A stretch of 17,468 bases of DNA from assembly GCA_905373425.1 (NCBI GenBank), contig CAJPST010000018.1, positions 1 through 17,468 on the forward strand. The letters run 5' to 3'. This DNA comes from an uncultured Mesocricetibacter sp. (GTDB lineage Bacteria > Pseudomonadota > Gammaproteobacteria > Enterobacterales > Pasteurellaceae). This document shows positions 9,034-16,857 of the stretch, in pieces (positions within the stretch are counted from its first letter, which is position 1; each line of letters starts with the position of its first letter). A program made the translations under genes and the position numbers. The notes under the pieces are model-generated. The model was given only the letters and a program-made list of their open reading frames with translations. It was not told the origin of the DNA and made no database searches.

Positions 9034-10113
9034 TTACCCCCTTGCCGAATCCGTTGTATTCGGGAACCAAAGCAAATCATGGAAATTCACATAACAGCTT
9101 TCTCCCTCCGTAAACATTAAATTTTGTTGTAATGCTTTATTAGTTGGAACTTCTGTACGGAGCGTTACGCCGTCGATTTCCAACATATAATCCATTACTG
9201 CGCCGAGAAAACTGGCACGCACCACTTTGGCGTGTAATCCTTCTCCTTGTTTGCTGAGAATAATATCCGACGGACGACAACCGAATTTACCGGATTCTTG
9301 TGGCAAATCATTCCAGAGAATTGCTTGGTTGCCTTGACCGACAAGATGTTGGCCTTGCTCGTAACGTACCGGAATAAAATTCGCCAAGCCCATAAATTTA
9401 AATACGGTTTCATTGGCAGATTTTTCATAGATTTCCCAAGGCGTACCAATTTGTTCAATAGAACCGTCAGTTGCCATAATTGCTAAGCGATCGGAAATCG
9501 CTAAGGCGATTTCCTGATCGTGGGTGACGTACATAATGGTAATGCCGAGTTTTTTCTGTAGCTCTTTAATTTCAAAGCGCATTTCTTCGCGCAAATTGGC
9601 ATCCAGATTATTTAGCGGTTCATCCAGTAGCATTAGTGATGGTTTGGCAACTAATGCTCTCGCTAAGGCAACCCGTTGTTGTTGACCTCCTGATAATTGC
9701 GACGGCATGCGTTGTTCCAAACCGGTTAAATTCACTAACTCTACAACTTCCATGACTTGTACACGAAGGGTTTCTTTATCCGGATTTTTGAATTTTAACG
9801 GATAAGCGATATTGTCAAATACCGTCATATGCGGCCATACGGCGTAGTCCTGAAAAACTACGCCTAAACCACGCTGATCCGGCTGAATATCAATATGTTC
9901 AGCCGGATCGCTGACAACAGTATCGTCAATTAGAATCCGCCCTGAATCCGGTACGTCAAATCCCGCCAATAGGCGTAATAAAACGGTTTTTCCGCAACCG
10001 GAAGGGCCCAGCAAGGTAAAGCATTCACCGTCTTTTACTGTCAACGATAAATTCTTTAACACTTGATGGGAGCCGAATGCTTTGGAAATATTTTCAAATG
10101 TAATTGTTGCCAT
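9034..10113 (-). CDS. ABC importer ATP-binding protein (first ATPase of operon)
   Basis: This is an ATPase of 359 residues in the same FbpC/AfuC/PhnT-like group. Walker A GPSGCGKT is at 36-43, Q-loop at 88, signature LSGGQQQR at 140-147, Walker B LLDEP at 162-166 and switch His198. The D-loop reads NNLD where its paralogue has SSLD. The C-terminal TOBE-like part (about 245-359) differs much more from the paralogue than the nucleotide-binding core does, consistent with old duplication and specialised regulation. It starts 21 bases after the binding-protein stop, and its own stop lies two bases before the permease ATG, so translation is probably coupled. Confidence 0.91.
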   Translation of the reverse strand: MATITFENISKAFGSHQVLKNLSLTVKDGECFTLLGPSGCGKTVLLRLLAGFDVPDSGRILIDDTVVSDPAEHIDIQPDQRGLGVVFQDYAVWPHMTVFDNIAYPLKFKNPDKETLRVQVMEVVELVNLTGLEQRMPSQLSGGQQQRVALARALVAKPSLMLLDEPLNNLDANLREEMRFEIKELQKKLGITIMYVTHDQEIALAISDRLAIMATDGSIEQIGTPWEIYEKSANETVFKFMGLANFIPVRYEQGQHLVGQGNQAILWNDLPQESGKFGCRPSDIILSKQGEGLHAKVVRASFLGAVMDYMLEIDGVTLRTEVPTNKALQQNLMFTEGESCYVNFHDLLWFPNTTDSARG

Positions 10114-10134
10114 AAAGCATATCCTTCAAGCGGG

Positions 10135-11133
10135 TTAATTACGACCTTGCAGAATTTGGGTGAATTTTTTTACGGTTTCTTCTTTAGTGGCGATAACACT
10201 CTTATAATCAATCGGAATTGCACGGCTCATTGCTTCCTCGGCGGATGGCAAACCGAATTCAGGGTTTGGTTCAATTCCTTTTCTTACCGGTAAAGTACCT
10301 TCGTGAGCAATGATTTTTTGTGCATCTTCAGAAAGCAAGAAATCAATGAATTTTTGGGCGCTAGAAAGATTTTTTGTACCTTTCATAATGGCTGCCGGGC
10401 TAGGAATGACCAACATTTCTTTCGGATAAGCGAGTTTTAAAGAGGCTCCTTTTCTAATCTTATCATTAGTGATGTAATCTACGGCTAATGATGCCAATAA
10501 GTCGCCTGAAGCGGTGTCATCGATTACCTGACCGGCACCTTTACCGATTTTGGCTTTATTTTCTTTTAATTTTTCAAAGTACTCCCAGCCGAAAGTAGAT
10601 TTTAGCAACGATACGCTCATATAAGACGTACCTGAAAGAGCCGGGTTAGCAATACCAAATGCGCCTTTAAATTGCGGTGTGAGAATATCAGTCCATTGTG
10701 TCGGTGGATCTTTTTTCACAAAACGGGTGTTATAGGCGATGCCTAATGTTCCCAAACGAATCGGCGTAAAAGAACCATCAAAGTCCGGAATTGGGTTAAT
10801 AATATTTCCTACTTCCGATGAAACATAGGTTTCTAACATGCCACTCTCTTTCATATGAAAGAAATCAGGCACTTCACTGGTCCAGATAACATCCGCCATA
10901 ATCTGCCCGGATTCTTTTTCTGCGGCAATTTTCGCCATCAATTTACCTGCGCCGGCAGATTGGTAATCCATAGCGATATCCGGATATTTTTCATTGAACT
11001 TGGTTTTTAACGCCCCGATGAGGGATTCTTTCATTGAGGTGTAAACGATGAGTTTGTCTTGTGCTACAGCCATGCTGCTGATAGAAAAGCCTAGGCCCAA
11101 GGCGATTAAACTTGAGGTGAATTTTTTATTCAT
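10135..11133 (-). CDS. Periplasmic solute-binding protein of a Fe3+/phosphonate/sugar-phosphate-type ABC importer
   Basis: This is the extracytoplasmic receptor (332 residues) and first gene of the operon. The signal peptide spans residues 1-24 (cleavage after AVA, before QDKLIVYTS). The mature protein opens with the LIVYTS beta-strand typical of the SBP_bac_6/FbpA cluster and has ligand-site stretches ADVIWTSE, GTSYMS and IDDTASGDL. Ferric-binding FbpA uses adjacent tyrosines in the stretch before IPSPAAI. Here that place reads LAVDYITND, with a single Tyr, so ferric iron is not supported by the residues. Alternatives are phosphonate or sugar-phosphate uptake, as reported for AfuABC of Actinobacillus pleuropneumoniae; I cannot choose from sequence alone. 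The ribosome site TAAGGATTGG precedes the ATG. Confidence 0.85.
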   Translation of the reverse strand: MNKKFTSSLIALGLGFSISSMAVAQDKLIVYTSMKESLIGALKTKFNEKYPDIAMDYQSAGAGKLMAKIAAEKESGQIMADVIWTSEVPDFFHMKESGMLETYVSSEVGNIINPIPDFDGSFTPIRLGTLGIAYNTRFVKKDPPTQWTDILTPQFKGAFGIANPALSGTSYMSVSLLKSTFGWEYFEKLKENKAKIGKGAGQVIDDTASGDLLASLAVDYITNDKIRKGASLKLAYPKEMLVIPSPAAIMKGTKNLSSAQKFIDFLLSEDAQKIIAHEGTLPVRKGIEPNPEFGLPSAEEAMSRAIPIDYKSVIATKEETVKKFTQILQGRN

Positions 11134-11165
11134 AATCCAATCCTTACTGTATAATTAATAACCTA

Positions 11166-11234
11166 TTTTACCGGCATAACAACATAAGACAGACACCAAA
11201 GTGCTATTACAGTATTTTGTATTGCTTTTACCGG
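11166..11234. repeat. Direct repeat TTTTACCGG, two copies exactly 60 bp apart
   Basis: Copies occupy 11166-11174 and 11226-11234. The promoter-proximal copy lies in the spacer of the proposed importer promoter. The equal helical spacing (60 bp) would place two bound proteins on roughly similar faces, so these could be operator half-sites, or chance in an AT-rich gap. Confidence 0.4.
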
Positions 11235-11397
11235 ATTCTCAATAACTCCACTTTTGCCGTTTGTGTTTAACCAAGTACAAAAACTAACTGTTTCACTTAA
11301 TTAAATGTTCGGAAAAAATGAAACTAAAAACACAATAGCACTAATTTATAAGGAAAAAAAGGAAACATGAGACAGAAACGCAACTAAATGTCATTTC

Positions 11398-11413
11398 TTT
11401 GAAGTAAGTCACA
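11398..11413. promoter_or_regulatory. Candidate CRP-binding site
   Basis: The sequence TTTGA-N6-TCACA matches nine of ten core positions of the CRP consensus TGTGA-N6-TCACA. It sits about 265 bp before the importer ATG, rather far for class I/II activation from the proposed promoter, and just past the hsdR stop. A carbon-responsive importer would fit a sugar-phosphate substrate, but the match is a single observation. Confidence 0.35.
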
Positions 11414-12848
11414 AAATGAAGGAAAAATAAAAAGAATCTTCTATATTTAAATATTTCCATCAATGCCTTTAAACTTCTCAACAAATGCTGCCATCTTTTG
11501 AAAAATACGTTGTTTTTTCGTGAGATATTGCGGATTAAGTGGGCTCATTTTAGGAAGAACATTATTTAAATCCGTACCTTGTTCACTCGCATATCCACGT
11601 TTTAACGATACGTTAATATAACGTTTTGCCGCTTCAATATTTAACCCTTCACTGCTAATTAATTCATCAGCTTCTTTTTGCTGCTCTTTTTGGGCAAATT
11701 GGAAGAAGGATTCAATAATGCCGGCTTTATCGACAATGCTGTCTAAGTCAGTTTGATTAATAAAATCCACAAGCAAACTTTCTTTTGCTCGGTTTCCTAG
11801 GCTTGCTCGAATGATAGATCGAATTTCATCAATGAGTTCAGATTTATTTTTCGTTTTCTTATTGTGTTCGAAAATCAATTCTAAGATGTAATCCAGATTG
11901 ATTTCTTGGGATTTTAATAAATCCACTTCAAACACCACATCGTCCCAATCAATGGGCGATTTTGCTTTTTCCTCGCCATCTTTTTGGCGGCGGAGCCAAT
12001 CTCGAATATCATTGTAAGTAGAACGGTAATTCTGAATGCTACGTTCACTTGGCATATCAATAGGTTGCATTTCAGCAAAAGTTTCATCCGTTAAGTAATA
12101 TTTTTCTTTAAATGCTTCAACGGCTTTCGCATCGCTGGTATCAAGCGATTGAAATGCTTGTAAAGCAGCGAACTCGTCATAATTTTGCAGAATGTTTTCA
12201 ACCCGCAAATATTCACCAAATAATTTTACAAAGTCTTTCTTGTCTTTTTCCGTTTGAATTTCACTTGGATCAGGAAATTTTTCTTTTAGCTCAGTCACAA
12301 TATCAATATATCCACGGCAAGCAACACCGGCATCAGTAAAGCCTTCCATATATTGTTGATAACTTTTTTCCAGCACGACATTGCGTGTATTGGACTTACC
12401 GAAAAGCGTAATGGCATCAATGGTGTCTTGTTCCAAATCGCGGAAGGTCACAATGTTGCCAAAACTTTTAGTGCTGTTATAAATGCGGTTTGTGCGTGAA
12501 TAAGCTTGAATCAAACCATGGTAGCGTAAGTTTTTATCTACGAATAAGGTGTTTAATGTCGGTGCATCAAAACCGGTTAAAAACATCCCAACGACAATTA
12601 ATAAATCCACTTCTTTGTTTTTGACGCGTTTGGCTAAATCACGATAGTAATTTTGAAAAGATTTGCCATCCACATTATAATTCGTCTTAAAATAGCCGTT
12701 ATAATCGTTAATCGCTGATTTTAAAAATTCTTTGGCAGTAGAATTCATCGCTTCTACTTCAAAACTTTCATCGACAATATCGCCAATGGCATCTTGCTCC
12801 TCATTGGCGGCAAAGGAAAAAATTGTTGCAATTTTAAGTGGATTTTTG

Positions 12849-12857
12849 ACCGCACTT
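12849..12857 (-). repeat. DNA uptake signal sequence core
   Basis: Perfect core inside the hsdR C-terminal fragment. Confidence 0.85.
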
Positions 12858-13036
12858 TGTAACCGTTTGAACGTTTCGTAATAGATTTTAGCCGCATCGA
12901 CACTACTTACTGCAAACATGGCATTAAAGCCATGATTACCCGCATTAAAACGATGGGTTTTTTGTTTGAAATTATCTAAAACATATTGGGCAATTTGCTC
13001 GATACGTTTAGGTTGTAAAAAGGCTTGTTTCTTCTC

Positions 13037-13045
13037 AAGTGCGGT
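13037..13045 (+). repeat. DNA uptake signal sequence core
   Basis: Perfect core in hsdR, ending on the last base of the premature TGA and 14 bases from the T6 frameshift tract. In the restored frame it codes for LTAL. Confidence 0.85.
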
Positions 13046-14541
13046 CAGTTTTTCAAGATTTTTTCGGTTTCAATGCTCTTAAATTGTGGCCGTACATCAT
13101 TGTAATCCACTTTAAATTTCAACACTTTTTCATCACGAATCGCATCGGTGATAATGTAAGAATGAAGTTCAACGCCAAAAACACTCGCCGTGGTTTCCGC
13201 ACCTAATGCGTTACTTGGGAAAATCGGCGTACCGGTAAAACCAAATTGATAGTATTTTTTGAATTTTCTCGTCAGATTTTTTTGCGCTTCACCAAATTGA
13301 GAACGATGGCATTCATCAAAGATAAAAACGACCTGTTTATCGTAAATCGGTAATTTATCTTCCGATTTCATCAGGTTATTGAGCTTTTGAATGGTGGTAA
13401 CAATGATTTTATTGTCATCTTTTTCGATATTGCGTTTTAGCCCTGCCGTATTTTCCGAACCATTCACGCTATCCGGTGAAAAGCGGTGATATTCTTTCAT
13501 GGTTTGATAATCCAAATCCTTTCTATCTACTACGAAGAATACTTTTTCAATAAAGTCTAATTCTGTCGCAAGGCGTGCGGCTTTAAAGCTGGTGAGCGTT
13601 TTGCCTGAACCGGTGGTGTGCCAAATATAGCCTCCGCTTTCTTTATTGCTCCAATTTTTAGCCAAATAAGAACTTTTGATTTTCCATAAAATACGCTCTG
13701 TGGCAGCAATTTGATACGGGCGCATAATCAATAGGGTATCGGAAACATCAAACACGCAGTAATTCACCAACACATTGAGCAGGGTATGTTTTTGCAAGAA
13801 GGTCGCTGTAAAATCTTTTAAATCTTTAATTAAGGTATTTTTTGCCGTTGCCCAATTCATTGTGAAGTCGTAGCTATTCTTATCGCGCTTGGTGGTGTTG
13901 GCAAAATAGCGAGTATCTGTGCCATTAGAAATGACAAAAATCTGAATATATTTAAAGAGAGAATTTTCTCTATTGAAACTTTCTTTGCTGTAGCGGTGAA
14001 TTTGATTAAAGGCTTCACGAATGGCCACACCGCGTTTTTTCAGTTCGATATGCACAAGCGGCAAACCATTCACCAAAATTGTCACGTCATAACGATTGTC
14101 ATAGCTACCGATTTGCTCAAATTGATTGATGACTTGCAGAGAATTATTGGCAAGATTTTTTTTATCTAGCAGATAAATATTCTGAATGCGTCCATTATCA
14201 AACACAAAATCATAAATATAATCATCATGAATTTTACGGGTTTTCTCAATCAAGCTATCACTCGGCTTATCCAAATATTCCTCTAAAAAACGTTGCCATT
14301 CTGCATCAGAGAAAACCACATTATTTAATCGCTGTAATTGAATACGCAAATTTTTAATCAGTTCCCCGTGATTATTAAGTCCTTGTAAATACTCATAGCC
14401 TTGCGCCTGTAAATTACGAATAAACTCACGCTCAAGGCTCCCTTCCGTTTGATAACCGGCATTAGGCTCTTCCACAAGCTTATTATATTGATCTAAAACG
14501 ATAAAATTATTGGATTCGGCAATGGTTTTGTATTGGGTCAT
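13045..14541 (-). pseudogene. hsdR: Type I restriction enzyme R subunit, N-terminal fragment (frameshifted hsdR)
   Basis: This is the 5' half of hsdR, 498 residues, ending prematurely at TGA 13045-13047. The PD-(D/E)xK nuclease core includes Asp152, Glu166 and Lys168 (YDVTILVNG ... IELKK). Helicase motifs follow: Walker A TTGSGKT at 309-315, [11 protein letters not shown] at 334-344, DECH at 409-412 and FTGTP at 435-439. Together with the next fragment the locus spans 3095 bp, about 1030 codons, the normal HsdR size. The break lies in a run of six T (13059-13064, plus strand); one more T would join ETEK to [11 protein letters not shown]. The ribosome site AAGGAACATTC precedes the ATG. A premature stop here would leave a nuclease plus half motor. 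Confidence 0.92.
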
Positions 14542-14607
14542 GAATGTTCCTTAATTATTGATTTTTTGCTTTTTCAGATCTTTTTGCATTTTCTAAATCT
14601 TCAGTAT

Positions 14608-14853
14608 CTATCTGAAATCTTTTACTTGATATTGTTTACCATCTTTGGCAGTTATCAAGTAATCCTTGATAACTGAATTTTTATCTAATTCATTGTCTTC
14701 TAATATATTTTTTATATGTAAGGCTATATTTTGTACAGAGGTGTCAAAAAGTTCGGCAAGCTGATTTTGGGTTAGCCATGCTTTATTTTCTACGACAAGC
14801 AATGCAACATGGGATTTACCGTCATCGGTGTTGTAGATGATTAAGTCGTTCAT
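14608..14853 (-). pseudogene. Truncated RhuM-like protein (N-terminal domain only)
   Basis: The 81-residue product starts MNDLIIYNTDDGKSHVALLV and continues WLTQNQLAELFDTSVQNI, the helix-turn-helix-like N-terminus of the RhuM 'virulence protein' family often found near type I restriction genes. Family members have roughly 300 or more residues and continue with a VKHYNLDMILAVGYRV-type core; here the frame stops at VKDFR. A short open stretch in another frame, DTEDLENAKRSEKAKNQ (about 14600-14550), could be the old C-terminus left after an internal deletion (weak inference). It starts four bases after the prrC stop and is followed by hsdR, so it lies inside the operon. The function of the intact family is not established to my knowledge. 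Confidence 0.65.
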
Positions 14854-14857
14854 ATTT

Positions 14858-16012
14858 TTACTCTGTTGTATTATCTGTTTGTGGCTCTTTAATATTTTCT
14901 TCTATATAGAAACCATAATTATTAATTAGATGTTCAAGTAAATATTTAACAATCTTCTTTTCGGCATCTGTTGGTTCAGCGATTATCTCATTTGATAACG
15001 TAGAGTGACTAGTAAAATTGATTATACGAGTGTAATAGCGTTGTCTTGCATCATCATTGGGTAATAGATTTGACCATCCTGAATAACCAAGAAAGTTAGC
15101 AGTTTTTTCATATAAATTTCTCAGTAACATGAAATGATATTTTTGAATATCTTTAGATTCAACTTCTTCAAGTAGATTTTTTAGAAAAAGATGATAGGAG
15201 AAACTCTTGTTTGAACCACCTTGTTTCACCTCAAGATCAAATCTTTCGTTTTCATTCTTATTTTCATCTTTTCTTAGAATATAACCATTTTTTGCTCCAA
15301 GTTCATTATATAAAACGTTATAAAATAAAGGGTTGTGTGTAGTGATAATAAATTTTATAGTATTGGGGCTCTCTTTGACTAATTGCGCTAAATCAACAGC
15401 TAATTGAATAAGATGATTTTCATCTAATGAACTTACTGGATCATCAATAAAAATATATTTAAGTTCATCAAATTCATTAGTAGTGCGTTCGCTAGGATCC
15501 GAGATATTTAATTCTGCAACAACTTGTTCAATTAAAGTATGAAAAATACTCCAAATAAAATTACTTTCCTCCCCCTTCGATAGTTTTATATCTTCTTCAG
15601 GCGTATCATCTCCACGCGCAAAACTGAATGTAATTTGCTTATTTTCAATATCAAATTTAGGCATAAGTTTTTCATCACAATAATGATGAAATTTTCTAAT
15701 TACTTTACCTTCATCCCCTTGATCTTTAATCAACCAGCGAATAAAAGAATTTGGTTGAATCTTTAATTTTGGTTCGGTGTCATTAAGTAGATCATTATCC
15801 CAATAGAATAAATCTTCGGTAAACGCATTGAAATAAAGTATTTTTCTTCGTGTTAGATCTTCTTCATTGTCATGATTTTCTTTAGGTGCGATAAGATTCT
15901 TAAAGACTTTTGATAAACGGGTTTTTCCACTTCCATTAAAGGCGTAAATTAGATTAACCTTTTTATCAGAATCTCTTAACTGTTTTGCAATTTCGTCTAA
16001 ACTTTTAGTCAT
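14858..16012 (-). CDS. prrC: PrrC-type anticodon nuclease (masked by the type IC restriction enzyme)
   Basis: This 384-residue protein closely resembles E. coli PrrC, the RNase of the EcoprrI locus that cuts tRNA-Lys beside the wobble base when a phage inhibits the restriction enzyme. The N-terminal ABC-ATPase domain (1 to about 265) shows Walker A FNGSGKT at 25-31, the PrrC-typical block ILYFNAFTEDLFYWDND (58-74), signature LSKGEES at 144-150, Walker B/D-loop FIDDPVSSLD at 188-197 and H-loop His226. The C-terminal nuclease domain carries the triad: Arg298 and Glu302 in LLRNLYEKTA, and His336 in FTSHSTLSN, equivalent to Arg320-Glu324-His356 of E. coli PrrC. Length and motifs are complete. The ATG lies one base after the hsdS TAA with only a weak GGCAGAG ribosome site, suggesting translational coupling. 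Gene order hsdM-hsdS-prrC-hsdR matches EcoprrI. Confidence 0.93.
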   Translation of the reverse strand: MTKSLDEIAKQLRDSDKKVNLIYAFNGSGKTRLSKVFKNLIAPKENHDNEEDLTRRKILYFNAFTEDLFYWDNDLLNDTEPKLKIQPNSFIRWLIKDQGDEGKVIRKFHHYCDEKLMPKFDIENKQITFSFARGDDTPEEDIKLSKGEESNFIWSIFHTLIEQVVAELNISDPSERTTNEFDELKYIFIDDPVSSLDENHLIQLAVDLAQLVKESPNTIKFIITTHNPLFYNVLYNELGAKNGYILRKDENKNENERFDLEVKQGGSNKSFSYHLFLKNLLEEVESKDIQKYHFMLLRNLYEKTANFLGYSGWSNLLPNDDARQRYYTRIINFTSHSTLSNEIIAEPTDAEKKIVKYLLEHLINNYGFYIEENIKEPQTDNTTE

Positions 16013-16330
16013 ATTATTCTCTGCCTGAACCAGTATCTAACTTAGTTAGAGCGGCCATTTTCATAAAATGATAGAAATATTTTGGCAAAAATTGATTTTC
16101 ATCTATTTCTGTATAATAAATAGTGTCAATATTCCAAAATGGTTCATCAAGATAAAATATATTTGTAATAGTTCCTTCTCGTGGAATTAATACCGTAGGT
16201 TGATCATATGAATATGTATCAACATATCCCATAATTCCACCAGAGCCATAGATTGGAATATCGCGCCCTCCAAGATGTTTCCAATCTTTCCCATTTTTAA
16301 TTTTAGCTACATCAATAAGTTTCTTCTTCG

Positions 16331-16336
16331 CCCCCC
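16331..16336. repeat. C6 homopolymer with apparent +1 insertion in hsdS
   Basis: On the hsdS strand this is G6 in ATGGGGGGCG. With five G the reading would be [14 protein letters not shown], joining the central helix to the second recognition domain. With six it ends at GGEEETY-stop. Confidence 0.75.
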
Positions 16337-16410
16337 ATATTTAATTTCTCTAGACTATCGAAAGATAACAATTTCTCCCGATAGTATTCATACTGCTTTC
16401 GGCGTAGTGT

Positions 16411-16446
16411 AAGCTCGCTGGTAAGCTCGCTGGTAAGCTCGCTGGT
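16411..16446 (-). repeat. Three perfect 12-bp tandem repeats encoding LTSE in the HsdS central spacer
   Basis: The plus-strand unit AAGCTCGCTGGT occurs at 16411-16422, 16423-16434 and 16435-16446, with four bases of a further copy. In the hsdS frame each codes for four residues ([18 protein letters not shown]). This is the same place and size as the TAEL repeats of EcoR124I and EcoDXXI, where two versus three copies change the spacer between the half-sites. Confidence 0.92.
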
Positions 16447-16498
16447 AAGCGCTGTCAATGCGTCCAAAATTTTTACAATTTCGGTTTGGACGGGGAGC

Positions 16499-16505
16499 GG
16501 GGGGG
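16499..16505. repeat. G7 homopolymer with apparent +1 insertion in hsdS
   Basis: On the hsdS strand this is C7 in ATCCCCCCCGCT. Six C would read [14 protein letters not shown], the canonical HsdS junction; seven gives [12 protein letters not shown] and loses the central helix. Confidence 0.8.
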
Positions 16506-16834
16506 ATGGGGATTTCTAATTTTTTTAGCTCGCTAGCGTTTAGCGCTGGAATCCCTGTAAAAGAGCATAAATTATGAATCTCTTTTTGAAAATGGAGCAG
16601 CACATGGTAAAGAAAGCGGACATTTAATTCATATTCTGATTTTATTGTTACAGAATAATTAAGATTTCCTCGGAAATATTTACCTTCTTGCCAAGTAATT
16701 GAACCAACGCCAGCCCCTCTTGTTGTAATGCCAATAGGATCATTTTCAGTGTTCCATTCATTAATAAATCCTAAGGGTTCACGTCCACTGTTAATAACAG
16801 GGTATATACCTGGGTTTTGTGCAATAATATTTTT

Positions 16835-16857
16835 ACTAACTAACTAACTAACTAACT
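16835..16857 (-). repeat. Tetranucleotide simple-sequence repeat (TTAG)5 inside hsdS
   Basis: On the coding strand CAG is followed by five TTAG units (16855-16836) and a T. Codons are TTA GTT AGT TAG TTA GTT AGT, so an amber stop falls in the tract, although downstream sequence returns to the correct frame (KNIIAQNPG). Tetranucleotide tracts are typical phase-variation elements in Haemophilus. Confidence 0.93.

Larger units (their letters stand above)
11134..11446 (-). promoter_or_regulatory. Promoter and regulatory region of the ABC-importer operon
   Basis: This 313-bp gap lies between the hsdR 3' end and the importer operon and holds no credible gene. On the minus strand TTGTTA followed after 16 bases by TATTAA, about 25-50 bases before the ATG, is a reasonable promoter. 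A CRP-like site and a repeated 9-mer (listed separately) lie farther upstream. I looked for a Fur-box-like palindrome and saw none. Confidence 0.5.
11447..13063 (-). pseudogene. hsdR: Type I restriction enzyme R subunit, C-terminal fragment (frameshifted hsdR)
   Basis: This is the 3' half of hsdR. The first in-frame ATG is at 12919, but recognisable HsdR sequence in this frame begins upstream near 13060 ([14 protein letters not shown]). Counted from 12919, helicase motif V ([11 protein letters not shown], about 111-121) and motif VI (QAYSRTNRI, about 138-146) are present, as is the EcoR124-like C-terminus with [19 protein letters not shown] and the terminal [10 protein letters not shown]. It carries the second half of the ATP-driven translocation motor and the C-terminal domain that binds the methylase core. 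Alone it lacks the nuclease domain and Walker A, so it cannot act as a restriction subunit unless the frame is restored. It aligns from memory with type IC EcoR124I HsdR. Confidence 0.9.

Noticed and set aside
9032..9070. Longer start for the fused permease
   Set aside because: It would overlap the preceding ATPase gene, while the ATG at 9031 has a strong AAGGGGG ribosome site.
10135..11133. Confident assignment as ferric-binding AfuA/FbpA
   Set aside because: The tyrosine pair expected for ferric coordination is not visible and no Fur box was found upstream, so I left the substrate open.
11425..11446. Terminator after hsdR
   Set aside because: There is a T-rich run after the stop on the minus strand, but the only hairpin is a four-base AGAA/TTCT stem with a two-base loop, too weak to call.
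16388..16603. Open frame with AYQRAYQR repeat peptide
   Set aside because: The repeat peptide is the wrong-frame reading of the LTSE-coding 12-mers. Only its first part (LLHFQKEIHNLCSF ... IPIPP) is genuine HsdS, before the G7 shift.
16411..16857. CRISPR-like repeat array
   Set aside because: The repeats are 4-bp and 12-bp units without spacers, inside a coding gene; there are no cas genes.
16835..16857. Classical every-third-copy phase switch
   Set aside because: Frame analysis shows TAG in the tract for every copy number of three or more, so expansion can never reopen hsdS.
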